Made by a program: the position numbers and the translations under genes. The notes beneath the pieces are model-generated. The model saw nothing but the letters and a program-made list of their open reading frames with translations, ran no database searches and was not told where the DNA came from. From Desulforapulum autotrophicum (lineage in GTDB: Bacteria; Desulfobacterota; Desulfobacteria; Desulfobacterales; Desulfolunaceae), in NCBI GenBank assembly GCA_020723285.1, contig DYJE01000001.1, forward strand, positions 497,509 through 561,508: 64,000 bases of DNA. The letters are read 5' to 3'. Below, in pieces: positions 31,101-37,529 of this stretch. Within the stretch, counting starts at the first letter, position 1. Each line of letters starts with the position of its first letter.

Positions 31101-33765
31101 GGGGCGTAATCCCCCTTTCCATCAGCGGGGCCAAGGCCGAATCCACGGCAATGATCCACGCTTTTCCTCCGGCTCTTTCCAGTTCTCCGATGTTCTTCGA
31201 CAGAGAAGGCCCCGAAGCCACGACAATGGCGGGAATCCCTTTCATGGTATCGTTGAGGGTCTTCAGCGGATGGGATTCCGCAAGCCCCATGAGGTTTTCG
31301 AAACTGTTACCGAGAAAGCGCCTGCCTGCAGCCATGGCGGTTTTCAAAGAAAGTCTCCGCCGTGATAGGTACTGCTCAAACACCTCCCGCCGTGATGCAT
31401 ACCATTCTGGCGCAAGGGCCGTAAACTGGCCGAATTCGATCAGTTCCCTTCCATGGTTTGTATAGAGCCCGTCATCATCAGAACCGATCAGATCGTAGGG
31501 GTCGGATATTGGCCCCACGGCAAACCGGGCATGGGGATGGGCGACGATGTCCGTGATATCCAGACTCTCAAGTGACGCTTTCAAAATCTCGGGATGGGCT
31601 TCAAAAAAAACGACCAGATTCCGAGCCCCGGCTATTTCAAGTATAGCCCGTGCGTGAACGAACATCCCGTCTCCCATGACACAGACCACTTTCCCCCTGA
31701 CGTCTTTCAGCCTGTTTTGAATGGCGTGAAATTCCTTTGTGATCCCTTGGGTTCGCATGACGATTTCACCATCATTCCCTTTTTTGAAACGAAGGACAGG
31801 AATTCCTTGTGGTGAAAACGATACTGAAGTTTCTTGAAGTTCAATTCCGCTGAGAAGGGTTTCGATTCCGGGGTGAAAACGCTTTAAGGCCGCAATGTTA
31901 TTTTCAAGGACATCCTTTCGTATACATTCATCCACCACCTGATTTGAGCCTGTCTGACGTTCCACCCATTCCACCCACATGCCCCTGAATGCGTATTCGA
32001 GTTTTTCAGTGAAAGCCACGGGGTTCATCAAGGATGAACGGCTCATTCTTTCACGCAGAGTTGATCGATACCCTTGGAGGTGTTCCGCGTTCCGGGCCAG
32101 TGCCACGGCTTTTTCAACATAGTCATCGGCCGTTGCCGCCACACAGCTGTCAAGCCCGGCATGACGCAGAAGACTCGCACCCACCCGGGATGCGTGGTTG
32201 TTTCCTTCCAGTGCGATAACGGGCACGCCCATCCACAGCGCTTCGCAGGTGGTGGTGGTGCCGTTGTAAGGGAAGGTGTCCAGGGCGATATCCACCGTGT
32301 TGTACAGCAGAAAATGTTCCTTAAGGGAGACCTTGTAGCCCTCGAACCAGATCCGTTCCGATGGAACCCCATGGTGGGCGAAGCGTTCCAGTATGAACTT
32401 CCTCGTGCCGAAATCCGAAAAAGACCTGGATTTCAGCTTGAGCCTTGAGCCTTCGGCCTGTTTCAGAATCCTGGCCCACACCGCGATCACGCGCTCCGAG
32501 ATTTTGGAGTTGTTGTTGAACGAGCCGAAGGTGACGGCTCCCGTTTTCATGAATGGCGGCGCGGATATGGGGTAAGACTCCCCCGAAGGCCGGTAACAGT
32601 GAAAACCACCGGCAAGCCGGATCAGTTTTTCCGATGAAAGCCTGTCCGACTCTCCAGGCGGATCGGCCAGAGCGTCGGTGATGCGGTAATCCATGGTTTT
32701 AAGACCGGTGGTATCGGGGTATCCAAGCCATGCCACCTGAATGGGCGCGGGTTTCCGGGCGAATATCAGAATGCGGCTGTTCCGGGTGTGTCCGGCGAGG
32801 TCCACCAGGATGTCGATACGGTCTTCCCGGATCATGCGGCAGGCATCGTCATCGGATAAAAGGCTGACATCACGCCAGTTGTCAGACAGTTCACGGAACC
32901 TTTGGGTAAAATCATCCTTCTTGTCCGAACAGGAATAACAAAAAATCTCGAATTTATCCTTGTTATGTGCCGCCATCACATCTTCCAGGAAATACGCCAC
33001 GGAATGGGTTCTGAAATCCGGGGAGACGTACCCGATCCGCAGCCGCCTGAAACGGTCCCTGTCATTGTCGAACACCGGATTGTCAGGGTAGTGTTTTTCA
33101 GCAAATGACGAAGCCCAGGCCGCATGCTCGTCGAAAATCTGCTCCGGCGTCACGGTGTCGCTGAAATGAAGGGAATACAGGTAATTGGAATGGGCGTCCT
33201 GAAAATCAGGATTGATTTTCAGGGCTTCCTTGTAGGCCCACATGGCTGTGACAATCCTTCCCTGTTCGCAGAACACACGGCCCAGATTGTAATACGCCGG
33301 TGAAAACCCGGGGTCTTTGCGGCAGGCTTTTTCGAAACACACCACGGCTCCATCCATATCCCCCTGTTCATGGAGCATGGTTCCCAGGTTGTTGCTGGCA
33401 GACACACAGTCGGGGTCCACCCGGAGGGCTTCCCGGTAGGCTTTTTCGGCATCCTTGGATAGACCCATTTCCCGGAACACGTTGCCCAGGTTGTTGTGAA
33501 ACATGGCGCCCATAGGGTAAGCCTGAATGGCCTTTTTAATCAAAACCAGGGCCTTGTCGTGTTCGCCCCGCTCAAGGTAAATGGTGCCCAGAAGGTTCAG
33601 GGCGTTGGAGTTTCGGGGGTCCTGGCGGATAATCCGCAAGTACAGCTCCTCGGCCCGGACATCGTCACCTTTGACATGGAGCCCGTAGGCTGTTTCAAAA
33701 AGGGATGTGATGTCCTGGGAGCGTTTGCCCGCCGACGGGCTTTTCCGTTTCTGTTTTTTACTCAT
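28108..33765 (-). CDS. Giant TPR - GT41/SPINDLY - Maf (DUF115) - TPR fusion, probable flagellin glycosyltransferase
   Basis: About 1885 residues. TPR repeats fill residues of about 25-200 (ALNLLGTIYLERGEHDKAL, MFHNNLGNVFREMG, ASNNLGTMLHEQGD). Residues 240-620 are an O-GlcNAc-transferase/SPINDLY domain: RIGYVSPDFRTHSVAYFLED, AWLGYPDTTGLKTMDYRITD, LDTFPYNGTTTTCEALWMG, GNNHASRVGASLL. Residues of about 650-1090 are a Maf/DUF115 domain (AIVVASGPSLSKNI, ITPHAVVSVDYN, IIFTGLDLAFAG, ILSLAETLSV). The last 750 residues are mostly helical with TPRs at the very end. GT41 enzymes O-glycosylate Ser/Thr; Maf proteins put nonulosonic acids on flagellin. The position 6 kb from fliC fits both. ATG 33765 overlaps the upstream stop by 8 bases; ATG 33774 is the alternative. 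Confidence 0.85.
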   Translation of the reverse strand: MSKKQKRKSPSAGKRSQDITSLFETAYGLHVKGDDVRAEELYLRIIRQDPRNSNALNLLGTIYLERGEHDKALVLIKKAIQAYPMGAMFHNNLGNVFREMGLSKDAEKAYREALRVDPDCVSASNNLGTMLHEQGDMDGAVVCFEKACRKDPGFSPAYYNLGRVFCEQGRIVTAMWAYKEALKINPDFQDAHSNYLYSLHFSDTVTPEQIFDEHAAWASSFAEKHYPDNPVFDNDRDRFRRLRIGYVSPDFRTHSVAYFLEDVMAAHNKDKFEIFCYSCSDKKDDFTQRFRELSDNWRDVSLLSDDDACRMIREDRIDILVDLAGHTRNSRILIFARKPAPIQVAWLGYPDTTGLKTMDYRITDALADPPGESDRLSSEKLIRLAGGFHCYRPSGESYPISAPPFMKTGAVTFGSFNNNSKISERVIAVWARILKQAEGSRLKLKSRSFSDFGTRKFILERFAHHGVPSERIWFEGYKVSLKEHFLLYNTVDIALDTFPYNGTTTTCEALWMGVPVIALEGNNHASRVGASLLRHAGLDSCVAATADDYVEKAVALARNAEHLQGYRSTLRERMSRSSLMNPVAFTEKLEYAFRGMWVEWVERQTGSNQVVDECIRKDVLENNIAALKRFHPGIETLLSGIELQETSVSFSPQGIPVLRFKKGNDGEIVMRTQGITKEFHAIQNRLKDVRGKVVCVMGDGMFVHARAILEIAGARNLVVFFEAHPEILKASLESLDITDIVAHPHARFAVGPISDPYDLIGSDDDGLYTNHGRELIEFGQFTALAPEWYASRREVFEQYLSRRRLSLKTAMAAGRRFLGNSFENLMGLAESHPLKTLNDTMKGIPAIVVASGPSLSKNIGELERAGGKAWIIAVDSALAPLMERGITPHAVVSVDYNEFTYEKLAPFVENLGGTDLVYIPAVTSKILNGIRFRNRYFSFPDKGLRDLFNRLLKTDGDALEDVHSVVHLAISAALTAGCDPIIFTGLDLAFAGKSDHAAGTILHWNGEQAKAMGNVMVMGVDGTMVESTHGFVAAKEICERMIATAGGRTFIDATEGGAKIKGTEILSLAETLSVHCFRTCDMRGNLPCRDVPGLKVVLSQLESIEKDLGGLMDQITLYEKELNVVDSYMKSIGERMPDPSSLPRAVGKSAGTMDRISRALDQSPLMSSLTCVFTEYYDEYLKAEMDVAAESLSPGRRFAAALKQQAFVQEIRKKAVTLLSELSGAAHGFIRLTETILSDDGLSWGQTGDTRLTGCLDMLIDHRYLVKAGELLSKTGDHPLKEFYEGCLRVTAGAVEDGTACFQSAFSKDEGLGHLIETFKMKTIGMLLNEEGPNSYRKICIDRALKLDRQNEKAVAAARDRLASRVMVLLDSGDYPSAFDEMDEANRLNPIEDEVMQGIFAILLLHRGERGRGLGFLRKSIEKQWVCSGRDFFLKRHFFLVIGETRFLPEGTWVKDLVDFARKEAWAKRAVQELFRLNIGFLPGKILQRRISEQELTETETMLNAWGIIERVVPEWLNLKAWTRLGRGDLEGAQRMIFLAGEVEKETVARIGEKGIIAHDSAMIALYRNDISLGLEILQGLLETTEGVFCNFRLTACLLYFRTGNMERARELLNGIFVEESDYPWIGRVLEAFRNGTMIQDMEEYRPLHFLSWYYYFTGKIFVESGDKLFGSSCLLASVNHDPSILIKKDKAWLSDFVLERWHEDCSMIELFLDGGEFEKAESLCLEWESTRAVLRDYHPVRAVIREKMAGLEGALAYLESLPQEEADDSHILFYLAKILFSLDKRDQALRVLSRAVELDSGAAELWEEIGDVLFGEGDHRQAISAYEMCVSSLPSRTDVIRKIGDVYLAMGMQESAVMAYKAVIRADRTNELAMRRIREIEGRG

Positions 33766-35026
33766 GAAGTCCATTTCCCCGTTTTATTCCGATGGTGTCG
33801 ATGAGTGCGTCGAGCAGAAGAACCAGGTGTCGCCCTTCAAGACGGGCCACGCAAGGGGGATAATCGTAAAACAGACGCCGGCTTTCCTTTTCGTTGATAA
33901 ACGCCATGCCGGGACAGAGATCCCCGTCTTTCAAAGCGTGGACGTAACAGGGCGTGCGGCAGACCCCCTCAAGAAGGAATTCCACCTGAAGGGTTTCGCT
34001 GAACTTATAAGGCGCTGTCCGTTCTTCGGCGGTGACCACGTTGAACACCGACCCGCAAGGCCGGGCCAGGGCTTCGGCCAGATGGGTGATGCCCGAGTCG
34101 ACGGTGATGACCGCGTCGGAACGCGCGATGATCCGGCAAAGATCCCTGACATCCGCGATCAGACCTTCCGTACTCCTGACATGATTCGAATCCAGGGCCT
34201 TCAGGGCCTTTTCAATGTCCGGCCGTTTGAACGAGGACACCAGAAAGGCAAAACGGTCCTGTGCCGATGCGATGAATGCCATCAGGGTGTCCAGGGGCAG
34301 GTCCCTGACCCGGCCCGTGGACACGGCGTTCACGAAAACAAGGGGTTTGCCGCATTTTTTAAGGATTCCAATCGTTTCATCCACCAACCGCGAGCTGGGA
34401 GCCTCCCTGGCATAATCCGGCGAGATCCTGGGAACAGGCTCGCCTATGAGATCCGCCGGATGAAAAAAGAACCGGCTCATATAGAATTCCGGCGGATAAC
34501 AGCCGTTGTATTCCGGAACATGGGCGAAATGTTCTGCGTTCAGATAAAAATCAAAGCTTTTCATTTCATCGGTTTTCACCACCGGACCGGTGATGCGGTA
34601 AAACGATTCAAAATAAATCAGGGGATACCACTGTTCCGCCGAAGCGATGGACGGCCTCACGATCACCACCTCCATGCCCGGATATCGGGCTGAAAGCGCC
34701 CGGAGCGCCACCGCGAGGTACATCTGATCACCCAGGCCGTGCATGGGGAACACAACCAGCCGCCTGCCCGTAAGATCCTCCCCCTGATACTGTGGCGGAA
34801 GCCCCATGGACAGCCATTTTTCCTTTTGAATCTCCAGGTGATCGTGGTTTCCATGGTTCATGGTCAAAAGTCCCTGATACGGCAGATGAACCGGCACGAA
34901 GGGGCGGTCCAGACGGATTTTCCCGCTGGCCAGCTCGCGAGACAGGGCCATCCCCATTTCCGTGGAGATGAAAAGCCCCTGTTCATAGACCGTATCGCCC
35001 GAGTCCACGGGGCATAAAAATATCAT
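33758..35026 (-). CDS. GT9 (heptosyltransferase-like) glycosyltransferase
   Basis: 422 residues from ATG 35026, with AAAGG 7 bases upstream. It has GT9/heptosyltransferase landmarks: VVFPMHGLGDQMYLAVALRAL near residue 90, VFVNAVSTGRVRDLP, and SDAVITVDSGITHLAEAL with RPCGSVF near residue 310. A Cys-rich tail follows (VCRTPCYVHAL, DLCPGM, YPPC), shared with the next paralogue and unusual for heptosyltransferases. It is followed with an 8-base overlap by the giant GT41-Maf gene, so it should act in the same glycosylation pathway, perhaps extending a flagellin glycan. The sugar is unknown. Confidence 0.75.
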   Translation of the reverse strand: MIFLCPVDSGDTVYEQGLFISTEMGMALSRELASGKIRLDRPFVPVHLPYQGLLTMNHGNHDHLEIQKEKWLSMGLPPQYQGEDLTGRRLVVFPMHGLGDQMYLAVALRALSARYPGMEVVIVRPSIASAEQWYPLIYFESFYRITGPVVKTDEMKSFDFYLNAEHFAHVPEYNGCYPPEFYMSRFFFHPADLIGEPVPRISPDYAREAPSSRLVDETIGILKKCGKPLVFVNAVSTGRVRDLPLDTLMAFIASAQDRFAFLVSSFKRPDIEKALKALDSNHVRSTEGLIADVRDLCRIIARSDAVITVDSGITHLAEALARPCGSVFNVVTAEERTAPYKFSETLQVEFLLEGVCRTPCYVHALKDGDLCPGMAFINEKESRRLFYDYPPCVARLEGRHLVLLLDALIDTIGIKRGNGLHE

Positions 35027-35065
35027 CAAAAAGCCTTTATGATCTGATTCATGGTTTTTAGAATT

Positions 35066-36322
35066 TCACGGGTTTTTGGCGGTTGCCGGAAACAGCCCTT
35101 CAAGAGCGTCAAGAAGTTGACGCAAATGCTCTCCCCGGACATGTTCCATGCAGGGCGGATAGGCGTTGTATGACGATAATCCGTCTCCTTCATGGTTAAG
35201 GCATGAATTAGCAAATTTCATTCCAGGACAGAGTTCCCCATTTTCCAGGGCAAATACATAGCACGGCGTCCGGCAGATCCCTGGGATTTCGAATTCCACC
35301 CGGAGGGTTTCGCTGAAGCGGTAACAGGCGGTGCGTTCTTCGGGAAGGGCGGTGTTGAAGACGGTTCCGCAGGGTTTTTCAAGGGCTTCGGAAAGGTGGG
35401 TGATACCCGAATCCGTGGTGATCACATAATCCGACCGCCTGATGATCCCCATCAGGTCCGTGACATGGGTTTCAAGGTCGCCGGAGCACACAAAGGTTTC
35501 CATGTTCATGGACCGGATGATGTCTTCAAAGCCGGGGTTGTTGTATGTGGAAAAAATCACGGCGCAGCGGCCGCTGATGAGCCCGGCGAAGTCCATCACC
35601 GTGGCCATGGACAGATCCCTGGATCTGCCGGTGGACACCAGATTGACGAACACCACGATTTCTTTCAGGGACCGCAGTTTTTCAAATGTCCGGTCTATGG
35701 TTTCACTGTTCCTTTCATTCCCCGGAGAAAAAGCCGTGACCCTGGGGACCTTGACAGCCATGATCTTCGGACTGTGATGGAAAAAAGCCTCCATAAAAAA
35801 ATCGGCGGTATAGCTGCCCCTGAAACCCGGAAGATGGGCGAAATGCTCCGCGTCCACAAAAGCGTCGAAGGCCCGCATTTCACGGGCGCTCAGCACGCTC
35901 TCGGCCAGCCGGACATGGGGTTCGGAATAGATGTAGGGATACCATTTTTCAACCGAAGGAATTCCGGAACGGACCACGGTGATTTCAAGCCCTTCGTACC
36001 GTTGTGCAAGGGCGCGGAGAGCCACGGCCAGATAAAGCTGGTCTCCCAGGGCGTGCATGGGGAACACGGCGAGCTTTTTACGGGAAAGATCCTCTCCGGT
36101 GTAAAGGGGTGGCAGTCCTGCGGCGTTCCAGGCGCAGGCACTGGCTTCGTTCCGGTCATCGTCACCGTAATTGAGGCGGATCAGTCCCTTATACGGCAGG
36201 TGAACCGGATACAGCCTTTCGGTGAACCGGACCCCTGAAAGCTGGGTGGCCATATGGGTTGAAACAAAAAGTCCTCGGGTCAGATCGAACTCCGGTTTTT
36301 TGCCTGGACAAAGAAAAATCAC
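35066..36322 (-). CDS. GT9-like glycosyltransferase, tandem paralogue
   Basis: About 418 residues. I prefer GTG 36322 because GAGG lies 6 bases upstream and the protein then starts VIFLCP, lining up with MIFLCP of its neighbour; GTG 36334 is the other choice. Matching blocks run along the whole length: VHLPYKGL, LAVFPMHALGDQLYLAVALRAL, VNLVSTGRSRDLS, SDYVITTDSGITHLSEAL, ICRTPCYVFAL, LCPGMKF, YPPC. This points to a local gene duplication. The GT9 fold fits transfer of heptose or another sugar. It is probably part of the flagellin or surface glycan island. Confidence 0.75.
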   Translation of the reverse strand: MIFLCPGKKPEFDLTRGLFVSTHMATQLSGVRFTERLYPVHLPYKGLIRLNYGDDDRNEASACAWNAAGLPPLYTGEDLSRKKLAVFPMHALGDQLYLAVALRALAQRYEGLEITVVRSGIPSVEKWYPYIYSEPHVRLAESVLSAREMRAFDAFVDAEHFAHLPGFRGSYTADFFMEAFFHHSPKIMAVKVPRVTAFSPGNERNSETIDRTFEKLRSLKEIVVFVNLVSTGRSRDLSMATVMDFAGLISGRCAVIFSTYNNPGFEDIIRSMNMETFVCSGDLETHVTDLMGIIRRSDYVITTDSGITHLSEALEKPCGTVFNTALPEERTACYRFSETLRVEFEIPGICRTPCYVFALENGELCPGMKFANSCLNHEGDGLSSYNAYPPCMEHVRGEHLRQLLDALEGLFPATAKNP

Positions 36323-36344
36323 GCGCCGCCTCACTTGATTTCAT

Positions 36345-37109
36345 TCAGTTTTTCCGAAGGATCACCGCGCCTTTTTCCGTGTCCACGAACTCCGCCGTAA
36401 AGCAGGGCCATCGTTCCGTCCAGCGCCGGACCATGTCTTTTTCCCCTTCTCTTGCCGCGTCGTCCAGGAGCACCACCGCACAATCCGACAACCGGTCGAA
36501 AAAGAAAGGCAGCGAGGGATAACGGATGTCCGAACGTATGGACGCGGGTGGACCGTCGATGACCAGAAGGTCGATGGAATCGGGAAGAATGCCTGGGTTT
36601 ATGGCATACCAGATCCGTTCCTCCCCTTCGAAAACCTGGTTTTGAAGGGGGGCTTCGTGAACGGCCGCAACGGTTTCAAGTCCGTGAAGGACGAGGTTCC
36701 GCCGGGTGATCTCTGCGAAGGGCATGTCATGGTCTATGGACAGAAGCCTTCCTTTTCCGTTTTTTTCAAGACCGTATCCGCCCACAAGGGTTGACACCCC
36801 GCTGCCCAGCTCCACCAGGGTTTCGGGTTTCAGCTCCAGAATCAGAGAAATGAGGATTTTGACGAAATCCGGGGAAACCGGCCAGCCCCGCATGGTGGGC
36901 AAAGGATGCCGGATGCCGATAAGGGAAAAAATGGAGAACAATGCGTCGATCTGGGTGTAGATTGTGTTCTGCTGGGCGTAGATCTGCTGGTGATGGGCGG
37001 CGAGTTCCTCGATTTTTCCCGCCATGAGCCGCTGGTGGACGCTGAGATGCTCGACCAGGGTGCAGAGATCCTGAATGGTTTTGTCAGGGTTGTTTGGGGT
37101 GTCGCTCAT
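36345..37109 (-). CDS. SAM-dependent methyltransferase (class I, Methyltransf_24-like) with N-terminal coiled coil
   Basis: 254 residues from ATG 37109, with GAGG 9 bases upstream. Residues of about 15-60 are rich in Gln, His and Glu and look like a coiled coil. The methyltransferase part has LVELGSGVSTLVGGYGL (motif I, near residue 95), LLSIDHDMPFAEIT, IDLLVIDGPPA (motif with catalytic-type Asp) and AVVLLDDAAREG. This resembles the CmcI/Methyltransf_24 group that methylates small molecules or sugars. It begins the run of glycosylation genes leading to the GT41-Maf gene and probably methylates a glycan. Confidence 0.78.
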   Translation of the reverse strand: MSDTPNNPDKTIQDLCTLVEHLSVHQRLMAGKIEELAAHHQQIYAQQNTIYTQIDALFSIFSLIGIRHPLPTMRGWPVSPDFVKILISLILELKPETLVELGSGVSTLVGGYGLEKNGKGRLLSIDHDMPFAEITRRNLVLHGLETVAAVHEAPLQNQVFEGEERIWYAINPGILPDSIDLLVIDGPPASIRSDIRYPSLPFFFDRLSDCAVVLLDDAAREGEKDMVRRWTERWPCFTAEFVDTEKGAVILRKN

Positions 37110-37227
37110 GTGCACCGGCCTCTTTATGTTGATGAATGTTTAGATGAATATTAAATGATTAATGCTCGATGGCGACCGCTGGAACGGGTTTGACAGCTTC
37201 CGCTTTGGCGGAGGATTTTTGAACGTT

Positions 37228-37241
37228 GAACATCCAACGTC
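37228..37241 (-). repeat. Copy 2 of the dispersed GACGTTGGATGTTC repeat
   Basis: The 14-base core identical to 1355-1368 lies here on the other strand, inside a longer run of related units (about 37220-37252). Both copies are in gene gaps. Confidence 0.55.
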
Positions 37242-37317
37242 GAACATCCAATTGCGGATCTTGCCATTTTGATTTCTGAATGATTCAGTCCACCGGTGAA
37301 GCAGGTGCCAATCCATG

Positions 37318-37348
37318 GTAGGTCGGCTTCTCGGCACGAAAGCCGACA
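37318..37348 (+). repeat. REP-like hairpin element A
   Basis: The sequence reads GTAGGTCGGCTT, a short loop, then AAGCCGACA. It forms a stem and is flanked by the GTAG head typical of REP-like repeats. It is oriented opposite to element B 130 bases away. Confidence 0.55.
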
Positions 37349-37477
37349 CATGGCCCCATCCTTATCATGCGACAACCTTGATAATCATTTACAGCACCGA
37401 TGGATTCAACACAGGGTTCAGTCAATTTGGACGCCGCTGTCACTTAAAAGCCTGATTATTTGAATGATCGGGCCATT

Positions 37478-37504
37478 TGTCGGGTTTGTGGAACCCGACC
37501 TACG
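37478..37504 (-). repeat. REP-like hairpin element B
   Basis: On the minus strand it reads CGTAGGTCGGGTT, a short loop, then AACCCGACA, so it is the same family as element A with compensating stem changes (GGGTT/AACCC for GGCTT/AAGCC). The two elements form an inverted pair. Confidence 0.55.
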
Positions 37505-37529
37505 ATAGCCTTTCGTAAAACTGCCCCAC

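Larger units (their letters stand above)
37110..37529. other. Repeat-rich noncoding gap of 420 bases
   Basis: No credible gene is present. The gap holds one copy of the dispersed GACGTTGGATGTTC repeat and two REP-like hairpins in opposite orientation, listed separately. It separates the second GT41 gene from the rest of the glycosylation island. No clear promoter or T-rich terminator was seen. Confidence 0.6.

Noticed and set aside
37110-37529. Mobile element or CRISPR-like array in the repeat-rich gap
   Set aside because: The repeats are few, unevenly spaced and hairpin-forming; there is no transposase, target duplication or regular spacer.
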